A stretch of 64,000 nucleotides of DNA from Chiridota heheva (taxonomy: Eukaryota > Echinodermata > Holothuroidea > Apodida > Chiridotidae): positions 1 through 64,000 of the forward strand of contig JAIGNY010004119.1 of the NCBI GenBank assembly GCA_020152595.1, in the 5' to 3' direction. Position 1 is the stretch's first letter, and each line of letters begins with the position of its first letter. Below, piece by piece: positions 1 to 11,823 of this stretch. The position numbers and the translations under genes are program-made. A model generated the notes under the pieces. It ran no database searches, was not told the DNA's origin, and saw only the letters and a list, made by a program, of their open reading frames with translations.

Positions 1-345
1 TACATGCACGTCTTCATGCATGCACGTTTTCATATGCACGCACGTCTACTACCCATACACGTCCTCAAACACATGTTAGTATTGCATGTCGTCTTCATAT
101 TCAGGTCTTCTAATACACGTCCTTCATGTGCAGGCACTCAGGCAGGTCTTCAACTGTTCAAGGCACATTTGTAATGCACCTATTCAAATGCAGGTCTTCA
201 CTTGCAAACTTGCGCGTCTTCAAATACATATTTTTAACTACATGTCTTCAAAATGCTGCCTTCTAATGCAGGGCTTCTAATGCAGGTTTTCTAACGCAAG
301 TCTTCAAACGCAGGTATTTAGATGAAGTTCTTCAAATGTACGTTT
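1..345. repeat. Degenerate short tandem array, about 14-bp unit
   Basis: Variants of a unit resembling atgcaggtcttcaa recur every 12 to 15 bases from the left edge, so the array probably begins outside the window. Copies are much diverged. The short open frames across it are by-products of the repeat. Confidence 0.6.
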
Positions 346-1339
346 GTAATGCATGGCTACAAGTGCATGTCTTTATTAGATGTCAGATTGAAGTATAATT
401 TCAAACACATGAATTTCAATAGTTTAAAGACGCAATTTGAAGGAGGTAATTTGAATCACTGCACGTGTCGCTGCCTGGTCACACCAGAAACCTATACAGA
501 CAGAGAGAGGGGAGATAAAGAACAAAATAGAAATAAATATCCGTATAGATATAAAAACTTGCATTATTTAAAGATCATACATGAAAAGTTCATCTATTTT
601 AGTGCAGAAATTGGCAAGCACTGACGACTTTCTAGTTTTCGTTGGTTGACTTTTTGATATATGATTTATCAATTGATCAATGCTTGTGGAATTTCCTTAA
701 CCCCCCTCGACCCGTAACTTTGCGTTTTGAAGTATTGCTGATTGTCTGAAAAGTTAAAGTTGAACATGTTTCATTATATGCATAGCCGACTGTAAGATAA
801 ATCAACAGAAAAAAGTATGCATTCATATTAACAGATCAAATATCCTTTTTAAATAGGAAGAAACGGGTTTGACATTTAGCTATTTCTTCAAAAGAAACTT
901 TCATCCGATTGTGATGTACATTTTGTTACAGTCGGATCGGCATAGATTTATATTAATTTTGACAAAGTAATCTTAATATCCACAATTAAAAAAAATGAAA
1001 GCAACAACCTTAACTAGGCTACGCAATGGCAACGCTTTGAATAAGATCCTTGAATTTTCTTGAATTGTCCCCAAATTTCTCCCAATTCTTGGTGATTAAC
1101 CCTGCCACTAGTGGCTATGATATTTTGCAAATATCTGCGCTTGTGATTTGAAATGATTATAGAATATGTTAACCCCATTATTTTAAATATTTAATAAAAC
1201 CATTAATAAGTACCATCATAAATTGCCCTAGCTCTCCCAGTCACCCACCCTCTACCCCACGAAAGCCTGGCATGGTGTTTAGGATTTCGTACCTGCTGTG
1301 CTGCTGATCTCCGGGCTCTCCTTGCTTTTGAGCGAAGGC
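346..1339. other. AT-rich stretch without a recognised gene
   Basis: I see no conserved coding segment, tandem array or transposon end here. A 100-codon open frame at 322-624 is compositionally ordinary and resembles nothing I know. Confidence 0.5.
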
Positions 1340-1880
1340 TCAATGGCTGGCATTCAGGACTGATCGGTACAGACATTTCTGGATAAAATTCTTCTTGATA
1401 TCTTCTATTTTCATATCATTTTCTACTACGTTGCATCTCATTTCCTTCTGATTTGGCACCTTTCTACCTGAAACTGCGTCTGTGGTTGCGTTAGTACATG
1501 CGTCAAGATTGTATTGTTTGCCAGACAACTTCATGACTGATGCGTTTTGAAACGTTATCATGCGTTTCTGGTGTTTCGCTTTGTGTTGGATATATCTGCG
1601 GTGTTGGCTATTCTCATGAAGCAATGTATCGAAACAAGACATCAGGTACATCCCTTTCTGTGACTGAACTTTCTTCTCTCTAATTGCACCGTTAAGATTT
1701 GATATTCTTCGAATCATATCCATCTGTTCTTTAAGGCTGTCCTTTACCTGATGTAACTTTTCCATTTCACACGCCATTTTAGGGGAGAAGGCACTGTCAT
1801 CATATTGCCAATTCTTTTTGTACTCTGAACAGCTGAAGTACCGAAAACGTTTCTGCTTTCGCTGGACTCTTAGCCGAATT
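1340..1880 (-). CDS. Possible exon of an unrecognised protein
   Basis: An open frame of about 177 codons reads on the minus strand from just after a stop near 1,880 to a stop at 1,340. The first methionine is at 1,777. The frame stays open upstream of that methionine through a basic stretch (RKQKRFRYF), so the true start may be an upstream exon. The product is hydrophilic, with a likely short helix (MEKLHQVKDSLKEQMDMI) and a Lys- and Asn-rich C-terminal part. I recognise no domain. Base composition is less AT-rich than the surroundings, which is the main reason to suspect coding. It lies 13 kb downstream of the formin on the same strand and looks unrelated to it. A second minus-strand frame at 1800-2030 overlaps its start and could be an upstream exon or chance. 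Confidence 0.3.
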
Positions 1881-2030
1881 TAGGCAATTGTTGACACTAT
1901 TCACCATGCAGTTGATTATAGAGTTTATCTGTTGCATGGAACAATTCAAGACTAATTTCAAGGTGAGGTGTGTGCGTTTCATGAGCGTTTGTACTGGTTG
2001 GATGAGCGACCGCAGCTCGCCTTCCTGCAT

Positions 2031-3773
2031 TCGATAGATAAAAAATCATTGCAAAATTAGCAACATTAGGTATCACTTATTTTATAGATCGCGATTTCAG
2101 CAAGAAGTATACTTAAAGGATTAGCTAAGCGGTGAAAATATCTGTCTTCTTCGAAAGAAGACAAGAAACGATCGTCAGTCATAAAAGACTTAAACGATGA
2201 CACCATCAAATATATCACTGAAAACAGAGCTATATTTATATCTTGTCCGTTCAAAGGTTAGATCCTGCTTTAGTTCCCTTTTGGCATATCCAATGGTTAA
2301 GTCACACAATCTATGAAATTTTTCAACGAAATACAATTTGTGCCAAAGATTTTTGAGAATGTGAGGATGATATGTCACTTGTAGTCTGATTTCAGTCGCT
2401 TCTAGTCTGGTTCTAGTCGCTCATTTCCACACAAATATGTCAGAACTGTAAAAGCGGAATAAGATGTCTGAACCTATTCTTCAGGTACACTGTAGAAAAC
2501 GAAGAATAAAACAATTTAAAGTGCTGTCGACGTCATCAAATTTGAAAGTATACCCATGGCATATAAGTGCCTACCTTTACGGTCGCTTTGTCGTACCCAA
2601 GCTGTTCTTTTGATAGTAGCAGATGGTCGGTGATCTCTGTCACACTGATTGGGTTGGTTTAGATGACACCTGCCGCTCTGAATTCATTAAAGTTAATTTT
2701 TCTGCAGAAAAGTCAGAGTAGTATGTTGAAAACATATGTACCTCGTAGGCATATATAGAGAATAATAAGCTATAAATAGCACAAGATGGACTAGCAGTCT
2801 TTGGGGTGGGGGAGTGGGTGAACCCGAAGAGCCGCGAGCAAACCTAGATACCCACTCTATGACCTTGTTTTATAGGGCCTGAACGTCAACTTCCGCACGG
2901 CACAGAAAGACCCTATTTGTGTCACTGCAAAAAAGGGGCCATTGTTTTTGCCAGTGTGACATGTTCAGTAAATTCACGTTTTGCTCCAGACCCACCGAGC
3001 GTTCAGATACAAGTTTTGAGTCCAAGTTTTCTAGCTGATCATTTAAGAGTCTTATCCTTTTGGAAGGATGAAATTTCAATATTCTTCATATTGATTCTGA
3101 TACCCACCCGAAATTTGTTCAGGTATATAATGGTATATATGACTCAAGAATATACATTTTCAGTGCTATCCTGACTAAATTCATTACGCACAAAAATATC
3201 CTGGTATACCATTTCTCTCTTTGTTTCCCCACTGCTCCGTTTGTGTTTGATAATATCTCCCACTCTTGACCTTGCTTTCAGTTTCGGAATATTTCGGTAA
3301 ATCTCGATTTCTTAGTGAATATGGTTTTGTTTTCCCGATCAAATCACATTGTACCATTTCATCTGTAGAGAAACAGAACATAATTATGATTATGATAAAA
3401 TGAATGATTTATATCAAATTAAAAAACATAAACTGGATCAGGAGGTTTCAGACCATGATTGAAAAATCAGATTAATTCAGAACCAGTGCTTTATCATTAT
3501 TCGGAATATATCGATCATGTTCAGAATACCGACGTTTCCGTAAAGCCGTCTTCTGAAATGGCGCTTCTTTCATTCCCATGTATCATAAACTTTTGAGGTT
3601 TGATTTTAAAAATTTAAACACTATTTGAAGGTGTGTGGATGTGGACGCAACTTAACCGAAAGCCCTTACAATATATAATAAAAACAATTATAGTATAGCA
3701 AAAATAATCGGTTAAAAATTGAGCAGTTTACAAGATTTTTAAATCTCAGGCACAATTTGCATTATGAAAATGT
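2031..3773. other. Stretch without a recognised gene
   Basis: Short open frames occur on both strands but none resembles a known family. The parts at about 2,100-2,130 and 2,370-2,450 weakly resemble the ends and arm of family C (see 26759-27338), too weakly to annotate. Confidence 0.4.
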
Positions 3774-4010
3774 TGTGACGTATTATCTGATTATACGGCG
3801 GCCGTTATATTTTGTGACGTATTATCTGATTATACGGCGGCCATGATATTTTGTGACGTATTATCTGATTATACGACGGCCATGATATTTTGTGACGTAT
3901 TATCTGATTATACGGCGACCATGATATTTTGTGACGTATTATCTGATTATACGGAGACCATGATATTTTGTGACGTATTATCTGATTATACGGCGACCAT
4001 GATATTTGTC
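3774..4010. repeat. 39-bp minisatellite, about 6 copies
   Basis: The unit begins tgtgacgtattatctgatta and ends gcggccatgatattt. It repeats about six times with few changes. Because 39 is divisible by three, the plus strand stays open and gives a 13-residue repeat (MIFCDVLSDYT plus two). That frame is a by-product of the array. The high copy identity suggests recent expansion. Confidence 0.9.
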
Positions 4011-4769
4011 TTTAAATTTGTAAATCTTTTGTTTATCATTAATTCTGTGATATGGTGCAGCAAATTTTGACCAAAAGCTTTCAATCTTTGCCATGCCCCC
4101 AAAAGATCAGCCGTAACTCAAAAGCTTAAAAATGATTTTTCTTTAAAACTCGAAAACGGATCTGCTCAGATTTTCGATACTCTTTTAACCACGGCAGAAA
4201 TTATTACATCTTTAAATGAATCTCATTCAAAGGAACACGATTCAAAGTATTTATTGTCACTTTAATGATAAGTGTCGCCGTTTGTAGGGTAAATAATATT
4301 CAATATTATTTACTTTTTTAAAAATAATGAAAAGAGTAAATTTATGCAGACTAGCAATGCTTTCCGATTATACACCATAGAATGTTAGTCATTGCGTTCG
4401 TTTGCTTTCCCATATTCAAAGTCACTCTCTCTGATCCATTTCTCGCAGCGATCGAAAAAGGTTTCCGTCGAAAGGAAGTTTATCTTGAACAGGAGATCGC
4501 CAGGACTTTCGTAGGTTGGATGATTGTTTGCCTTTCTTTTAAACAAGGCTTTAATCCTTTCTGCTGATTCTGAAAAGAGAAGGATTTTGGCTTTTGATTT
4601 TCAGTCATGGCCACCGAGATTCGAGAACTATAAGATCTGAGAAAATATTCAATGGGGAGAAGGAGGGGGGAATACCATTTTCCCCCCCCAAAAAAAAAAA
4701 AAAAAAAAAATTGAGTGGTCTGACGAATTGAGTTTCCATCAAATAAATGTGCTGCAAATCTGTAAATGT

Positions 4770-4935
4770 TCTTCATTTTTCAAGAAATCTCCTTAAATTT
4801 TTAGGACATTTCCGGAAATTTTTTTTTTTTTGGGGGGAAATTTCCTTCATTTTCGGAATTCTTACTTTTTCAGGAAGTTTTCTTCAATTTTAGCGAAGTT
4901 CCTTTATTTTGGGGAAATTTTCTTAAATGTTCTGG
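4770..4935. repeat. Degenerate repeats of a 'gaaatttccttcaatttt' motif
   Basis: Five or six imperfect copies of a 25 to 30-bp motif (GAAATTTCCTTCATTTTCGG-like) occur here, after a poly-C/poly-A run at 4681-4710. The same motif is repeated inside the hAT-like element at 37142-37973, so this may be the interior of a decayed relative. No terminal repeats were found. Confidence 0.4.
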
Positions 4936-5891
4936 AAAATGTTCTTCCACTTTCTCTTTAAAAATAGTTTTTGGATATAAGAGACTTTTGGTTTAGAAAC
5001 TTTCATAGGTTTGTTGCGACAAAAAACAAATCTGACAAAAAATATATTCTTCGAAATTAAATTACCTATTTTATTGCGTTTGGCTCTTTCTGCACGCTGT
5101 TGTTGCTCTTTGCATTTAAGACGTGATGAGCTTTCTAAGACAATCGGGAACAGTGGAACGTCGAGTGAAGGTGGTGCACGAGGCTGGGGGTGCCGGGTAC
5201 ACCGGGTGCTTCAGCCAAATTTCGACACCCAAGAGACCGAATTGAAAAATCCAAACTGGGTGGCTTTGGTGGTTCCCATGTAAGCCATGATTTCGTAATT
5301 TCAATACAAAGTGGTTCCGGTTCCGGTTGGGGTCTTCTTCTTCTTCCTGCAACACAGAAATTTGTAGATATTTTCAAATTAGGAACATGAGAAGTTGGAA
5401 AACAAAGAGATGCCAAATATTCCACTTGAAATAAAACTGTCAAAGAAACTGAAGAAAGAGCTTTGTTCTTCCTACAAGGTTCAATAAATATATGCCTATT
5501 GAGCAAATGCTGCACTGCTTAGTGTGTTCAAAATGCCACGGTCCAGCAGACAAGGAAAATAGTGTTTCAAAGCGCTAGATATCATGTTCATACTAAATAG
5601 AGGGATTTGAAATTGTTGCGGTTGCGGTGGAGCAAATGCCTGGAGTAGGATAGGTCTGAAATCTTGACCGAATGGATAACATTGATTTGGGTGAGGGTAC
5701 GGGAATTTTTCCCCTGTCTAGTCCGCTAACTACCCCAGCTATTATCAGATTATGCCTATAGACTGATAGATTGTTAGATTTGTATATTTTCCATTGTCGG
5801 AAAGCTGACGACTAGTAGTAGGGCCATAATCAGCTAGCGATCATGTTGCCAACATCTGGGAGAACCCCACCTAAAAGAAAGGTCGATCAAC
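4936..5891. other. Stretch without a recognised gene
   Basis: Overlapping open frames on both strands at 5011-5515 reach 126 codons because local GC is higher. None matches a family I know and no frame stands out, so none is called. Confidence 0.4.
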
Positions 5892-6098
5892 TCACTGAAC
5901 TTCCTGTACACAGTTTTCGTTCCTTCCCAACGGTTCTTTCGAAGGCAGGAATTTCTTGCCGCAACAAAAGATTGCCGTGATGCGACATCCGGTTTCCTTG
6001 TCGTCGTCTGATGAGAAAGGATCTGAATAGAGCCGTCCATCTTCAGAAAGCTTCTTAAGAAAGCTTGAAGTAAACTCACAGAACGTTTTCTTAGACAT
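5892..6098 (-). CDS. Possible small exon, unknown product
   Basis: A 68-codon minus-strand frame begins MSKKTFCEFTSSFLKKLSED and has ordinary protein-like composition (acidic DPFSSDDDKE patch, CCGKKF). A possible splice donor (AG then TGAGTT) is not a standard GT site, so the exon edges are unclear. A longer frame at 5834-6169 overlaps it. No family is recognised. Confidence 0.2.
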   Translation of the reverse strand: MSKKTFCEFTSSFLKKLSEDGRLYSDPFSSDDDKETGCRITAIFCCGKKFLPSKEPLGRNENCVQEVQ

Positions 6099-6254
6099 AG
6101 TATAGAATACGTTTTCACATTACAAATAGATTTGTAATAATAAACTGAAACGGTGAATATGAACACCACTTTTCATTATTTGGTTTACCATGCATTATGA
6201 CGTAGTTTGCTTAGAAACTACAAGTTTAAACGCATGTGCGAGTAAACGATGAAC

Positions 6255-6470
6255 GCATTTGGACATCATCCGCGCACGGTGCACGAAATCATCCAATCAG
6301 GGCACAGCAAAATACGCTCTTGGTTTGCCTCCACGTATTGACATCTTTCATATCAAAACTAAACATTGCTAAAATTAATCATTTTAATGGTTACTTTGCG
6401 TTTAAAGAATGCTTATTTTGCATTTTTGGTTTTGTTTTCGATTACTGAATGTGTCCGACTGTCTGCTTTT
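6255..6470 (+). repeat. Dispersed repeat, copy 1 of a diverged pair
   Basis: This segment aligns by eye with 13385-13605. Shared blocks in the same order include cacggtgca, atccaatca, gacatctt, and a long T-rich tail ending close to tgtc(t/c)gactg. It may be part of an unidentified mobile element; no ends or coding were found. Confidence 0.5.
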
Positions 6471-6836
6471 CACATTGCCAATAAGTGTTATTCGTATAGA
6501 GAAAAAAAAAATATGTTACTTCCGATAACCAAAAGGCACACAGCTGAATACATGTGACGTCCATTGCACATTCTCTATTGCGTCAAACAGTGTTTTTGTC
6601 AATACTCCTGGATATATGATTGCTTAATATTTGCGCACGGAACTTCATTGCAATCCATTTGCCGCTTAGAGAAAGAAAATCACAAAACAATCAGGGATCG
6701 TAGATACATAAGGGGGGAGTAGGGGGAAGGGGAGGTATAAATTTTTGCTATAGGCCAAAATAATAATAATAATAATGATAATATGGCCTGAGAGGGTTTC
6801 ACCTGATAGGTGGTAAAAACTGGGATATTATTAACC

Positions 6837-7010
6837 TAAAATTAAAACAATTGGTCAAATTGAAGGAAAATTGGGTAAAATTATTTGCAATTTTGGTCAA
6901 ATTTTTTAAACAAATTTTCCTAAAATTGACCAAATTTCCTCAAAAATTGAAGAAAATTGCCTACAAATGAACGAAGTTTCCCGAAAGTTGCCTATAAAGG
7001 AACTTTTATC
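6837..7010. repeat. Degenerate repeats of 'aaattgaccaaattttcc'
   Basis: Several imperfect copies of an A/T-rich motif (AAATTGACCAAATTTCC-like) follow one another. It is close in composition to the arrays at 4770-4935 and inside 37142-37973. A G-rich run and a short (AAT)n precede it. Confidence 0.4.
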
Positions 7011-8150
7011 AACAAGATGATGGGAATTTGCATGAAGTCCATGCAAGAAATGGAAAAGAGAGAGAAAGCCTGTTCATATTCTACAGATCTATTGAATTCT
7101 GACTTTTCCAGCTTTCTTTGTTTCCAAGCATTCCAACTTACGCGCTGCCAGGTGCAATTAATGTCTGACATATATTGTTATGCAAATTTTTGTTCAGCTT
7201 TGCGACCAAAAACAAGTGAATTTCGAAGGATATTCGGTGCACTATTAGTCAAGTGTTGTTTTGATCAAAGATGAGAAAGTTTTCGAATTCTGAATGTGAA
7301 CATTGCATGACACTAAGGGCTGTATAGGCAGGTAGGCAAATCATCTATGATCCTATCTTATTAAGACGTTCACCTCCCTATCTAGGTTTAAAATTGAAGG
7401 TTTTCGGTCCCAAGTTGTAGGTTTTGGTCGAAACATAAAGATTTTGCCCTAAATTGTCAATTTTGATCCAAAATTTGACGATTTGTGGGCTAAAAAGTGA
7501 AGACTATTGGTGCAAACTTGCAAAGTTTCAATCCCAAACAAGAAAATGAACGATAATTCAGTCGATGCGAATAAAAGAGGCCAATATCACTGTTTTTTAA
7601 ATTAAATTATTCATTTGTCTGTTGATTATATTTATAGCTTTGAGAAAATTAGGATGGGTGGGGGGTGTACGGCATTTGTTAGGGGCTAAGCCCCCATTGC
7701 AATATCCCTCTTCAGTTCTGCCCTTAGACACACCACTAAGCTGTTGGGTGTAACCAAATGGGACAGGGGGATGATATTGAATAATTACCACCAGTGGCCC
7801 TGGGGAGGAAGGGGGGGGAATTTGGATATTGTCTGGCACATGGGGTATAAATCCTTTCCACGCTCTTGTTGTAGCCCCAAAGTCCTCAAAACGATTATTA
7901 TTTGCATCACATTTATTCAACAAAAGTGGCTTAATTTTCTGCGCAAAGTATGCAAAGATGTTTGTAGACAAGGAGAATACCACTGTAACTTTTAGTCAGG
8001 GGCGCTGTCAGACTTGAAAGAAAAAAAGGAAAAAAAAAAAAAACACTTTTTCGCTTAAATTTTTTGGAGATTTGTAAAATTATATGTTTTCAGAAAGCTA
8101 ATGATGTATTGAATTCGAAAACCAATGTTTGCATTTTCTTACGTGACCAT
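7011..8150. other. Stretch without a recognised gene
   Basis: At 7650-7860 there is a GC-rich block with a 'ggggctaagccccc' palindrome of the kind seen at DNA transposon ends, but I found no partner end. At 7385-7545 a loose A/T-rich motif repeats. Nothing looks coding. Confidence 0.4.
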
Positions 8151-8185
8151 ATGGCGGCCAATTTTTATTTCCAAATGGCCGCCAT
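8151..8185. repeat. Perfect 10-bp inverted repeat (hairpin)
   Basis: Arms atggcggcca (8151-8160) and tggccgccat (8176-8185) pair perfectly around a 15-base AT-rich loop. It could be a transposon-internal hairpin. No function is implied. Confidence 0.7.
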
Positions 8186-9429
8186 CATTTTTCATATTTC
8201 TGTTTCGTTGTGATTTCTTTAACCAAATATTTAGATTTTTATGTACAAATGTCAATATCAACAGTCAGAAAACATGCTAAATGAAAAAATAAATTATTGT
8301 TGAGTCTTAAAAAGCTGCAAACAGATGACTTTACAGGTAAAAATAGGATAAACCATATGTATATTGGCAATAGGCTTAGATACTGAGCTCATTTTCAATA
8401 TCCGGTAGAAACATGAAACAGTAAAAAGTCTTGTCTTTTTTTTATGTTCCGAGTTGTTGTTAATACAGAATTATCTTGAATGAAAACATAAAATGATATT
8501 AATGCTGATAACTGTAACAAGACTAAATATTCTTTATATCTTTCAGGGCATCAACATCATAAAGATCTTGCCCCGAACTTAAAGAGTTTCAACTTTGGTT
8601 TAAATTTTGCTAGAAATTAAGAGCAGACATTGCCACAGCTTTCTAAGTTACTTTAGGAAATGTTTAGTCACTAAACTCAAACTGATGTTACTAGCATAAC
8701 ACGTTTGTTGTTTTACATACGAATCCAATTCTTGTCACCTGTTTTGCGTACTTCTATATACTGAAGGAGACTATCCACAGACAACACTGATTACCTCTCC
8801 TGACCTGAAAGGGATAATATAATCCATGTAAATGCATTTCATTAACAGTCCGGTAACATGCCTATTAATGGGAACATAAATGTTTCTATAAATGGGAACA
8901 TTTTCTACATGGCAGCTGCCATTTTGTTATATTTCCCATGATCCTTTGCTATCCTAATATTATAACATTAAAGCCTTATGCAATGATACATTTTCTAATT
9001 TTAAATACGTCTGGGAAAAATATCTTTGCTAGGGGAAACTAAAACTTACGAAAATACCTTCATTACTGTCATGGCTACAACTTTTCCACTCCCATTTGAT
9101 ATATTCACCACGCCGTTTCCGAAATATTAGATAAAATAGACAACAGAGCTAGGCTTCTAGGCGCGAAATGGCCATTTTGAAAATTCAAATGTTTTTCAAT
9201 ACAATGATTTTTATTATTTCAAGTACATGAATTAGAAACTATGACATTTTATTGCAACGTCTGAACAATATGGTTGCATGACTTCAATATTCTCGTGTGT
9301 TATAAATGTTTCTAATAATATGCATGCTTTCAGACTGTTTAAGGTGTATTACCTGTCAATTTAAACAATAAATAAGTGTTCAGTCTGCTAGCAGTGCTGG
9401 TACGCTAACAATATCAATTTTAAGCTACA
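8186..9429. other. AT-rich stretch without a recognised gene
   Basis: I see no coding conservation, array or transposon ends. One short palindrome (ggcagctgcc near 8,911) is noted. Confidence 0.45.
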
Positions 9430-9891
9430 ATCATATAATTAGTCATCATCAGAATCATCTTTCAGATCATATGAACGGTGGTCTTCATCAATGTTGAATT
9501 GTGTGCTACAGAAGCAAAGACATCCCTTGCTACCCACAAGAACATCTCGCCGATAATCAGTTGGCATTTCACTGTCTCAATTAAAGAATGGGTTCTGGGA
9601 GTTTATCGGTCATCTCTGGTCTAGTTCACCATTTTCTTCTTTGTAGAAACCATTCTGTAATGGATCCAAAATAGTTTTTTTCCAGAAATATGAGCTTGAC
9701 CCCCTATTTTTGCCTGAAGCTCCAATGCTCGATGGCAACTGTTTACTTCCAGCCATATAATTGCAGAAGAGGCACCACCTCAGCTCAGGAATAGTGCATA
9801 TTTTAAGTTCTTTTGGGCAATACAGAGAAAACACAAATGAAGCCAAGAATTGGGGTTCAGCACAAGGAACCCCAGCCCCCTCCCTTACCAC
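9430..9891 (-). pseudogene. Decayed ORF of a repeat-type invertebrate protein family
   Basis: On the minus strand the frame from 9,891 contains IPELRWCLF, then LPSSIGA, then a DPLQNGFYKEENGEL stretch before a stop. This order resembles a multicopy invertebrate protein with LPxLRWxLF, LPPTxGAL and PxPxxFGW motifs followed by a Cys-rich C-terminus. Beyond the stop, in another frame (about 9,430-9,560), TDYRRDVLV and KGCLCFCS could be the remains of that Cys-rich tail, followed by an acidic end (DLKDDSDDD). The motif pattern is recalled, not searched. At least one frame change separates the two parts. Confidence 0.35.
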
Positions 9892-10999
9892 CCCTGTTTA
9901 CACAACAATGAGGTCCAGAGAGGAGCCATTGAACAAAAATCACAGCATAGAATTCTGTTCTTGAGCATTGTAAGCTATTTGAAAGTATGCAGATACCATC
10001 TAAATTAATGAACAATCCATAATATGGAAAATAATAGCAGCCATTTTTAAATCCAAAATTGTCACCAGGGCCATAATTCTCTTCAGGTGTGTGTGTGTGT
10101 GGCGGGGGGGGGGGGAGGAGAGGGAGGGGGTATGGCCTCTTATCCAAAAAGTGGGGAACAAGAGGCAAATTTTCCCTAAAATGTACTGAATTTTTTTAAT
10201 TCTGCTGAAAAGTGAGGGTGGAGCATGTCCCCTGATATTCCCCCTCCCAGGAATTACAGCCCTGACTGTTATACCTGGGTCAACACTAAAGTTAGTCTTT
10301 TCTTTCAGATTATGCAAGTGGGATGTCATTTTTTATTTTGTTAGGGGAAATTTGAGGGACAACCATAAATCAATTTAATTTGCAAGCACATTGAAATCAA
10401 TGACTGCAACCCTATTAGCTGAAATTTAGATCATGGGCACAAATAATACCACCAGCAACTATTCAAATTGAAATAAACACTTAAAAATGAGAAGAACCAA
10501 ATTTCTGTAAATTTCTTACACATGGGCCTGATTGTAAGTCTTGCTCATACTCCACTTAAAGAACTCCATGGGTGAACTAAGAGAGGTAAAAACAATAACA
10601 TACACACAATGGAATTCTTTATCAAAATCTTTATTAATTAAAACATTGGCTGTTCATATAAGCAACCTGCTTCCCTTTATCATAATCTTTGTAATAAGTC
10701 AAACAAAAATTTACAAATCTTTTTTATCAAACTAAAAGCAGCTATAAACAGATTACACATGTAAAATAAAGATAAAAATGTTATATTTCAAGTTGTATAT
10801 TAACAAGCTATGTATTGAATAATTATGCCAGTACTGAGCTAAAGCAAAATACGATCTATCTTATATAAAGCATACATTTTATCAAAATATTTTAATGGCA
10901 TATCACACAAAAAGTTAATTATTGTGATTAGTAGTTTTCAAATATCGTCATAGTTGCGCTGAGTAAAGACAGTTGCACTGAATAAAGCAGGTCAGCACA
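9892..10999. other. Stretch with low-complexity runs, no gene
   Basis: A (GT)n plus poly-G/GA tract lies at 10089-10130, and its overlapping open frames are low complexity. The rest is AT-rich and unrecognised. Confidence 0.45.
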
Positions 11000-11107
11000 T
11001 TAACCTTTACTCTACCAGCACTTTTTTGAAAACGCGCTTCGGAGGCGGGGTCAAGATGGAGCAACCAAAATGGCGATAATACCGCCGCGTGGTAGAGTAA
11101 GGGTTAA
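11000..11107. mobile_element. 100-bp MITE with TTAA flanks, copy 1
   Basis: TTAA at 11000-11003 and 11104-11107 bounds a 100-bp element. Its ends are inverted repeats: cctttactctacca on the left and, read on the other strand, cccttactctacca on the right. The middle is GC-rich (ggaggcggggtcaa) and it has no coding capacity. A TTAA target duplication fits piggyBac- or Kolobok-type transposases acting in trans. Confidence 0.8.
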
Positions 11108-11242
11108 GCACAGGCTGATTATTGAAGGGTCCTCTTGTCTTCCAAGCAGCAGTCAGGCTCGTTCCGCTTCAGTGACCCACTGGGCTGCCCACTGAGACCA
11201 TGCTGCACATATTTTTGAGTTGGCACACTTGTCGCGGGTTGA

Positions 11243-11346
11243 TTAACCTTTACTCTACCAGCACTTTTTTGAAAATGCGCTTGGGAGGCGGGGTCAATGA
11301 TGAGCACCCAAAACAGCAATATTGCTGCATGGTAGAGTACAGATTG
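11243..11346. mobile_element. 100-bp MITE, copy 2 of the same family
   Basis: This copy begins with TTAA (11243-11246) and the same cctttactctaccagcact end, shares the ggaggcggggtcaa core, and ends tggtagagta. The right TTAA has decayed to ttga. It lies 135 bp from copy 1 in the same orientation. Confidence 0.75.
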
Positions 11347-11765
11347 AAACAGCATATATTAATACGCATATTCTAAAACACATTACTACCGTTCTGAATA
11401 TCACCAATTGATACAACTTGAAATCAATTGGAGGAGACTTTCCATAGTGACTGATGCTTTCTTAATGACACAAGTGACTTATTTACATAGAGCCACCAAG
11501 AACAATGGCCACCTGGTAAAAACTCAGTGAAATGTAGTTTTTTTTTCCTTCAAATTTTGGTTGATTTTCATATCATTTTTGATTGTAAAAAAAGCAACCT
11601 ACATCCAAATCATACTGATGACCTTTTAATGTTTGTTGCTGCTCACATCTTAGGTCCCACTGACCCTGGCAAATTCCCCAATTTAAAAAAAAAGTAAAAC
11701 AATAGGAAATATATATCAGTATTTTACATTCTTATGAGGACACGTGGGTGTGATCCTGGGGAAAC

Positions 11766-11823
11766 AGGTGGAAGGGGAAGAGGGGGAGGAAGGGGAGGGG
11801 GGAGGAGGGGGAGGGGCGGGAGG
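11766..11823 (+). other. G-rich tract able to form G-quadruplexes
   Basis: Many runs of three to six G separated by single A or GA occur on the plus strand. The overlapping Gly/Glu and Pro/Ser frames are artefacts. Confidence 0.6.

Noticed and set aside
2100-2560. A further family C element
   Set aside because: The left end (ttaaaggattagctaagcgg) and one arm-like block resemble C, but the rest does not align by eye.
3843-4070. 75-codon frame with MIFCDVLSDYT repeats
   Set aside because: It follows from the 39-bp minisatellite.
5116-5515. Overlapping frames of 79 to 126 codons on both strands
   Set aside because: No family is recognised and no frame is preferred; openness follows from local GC.
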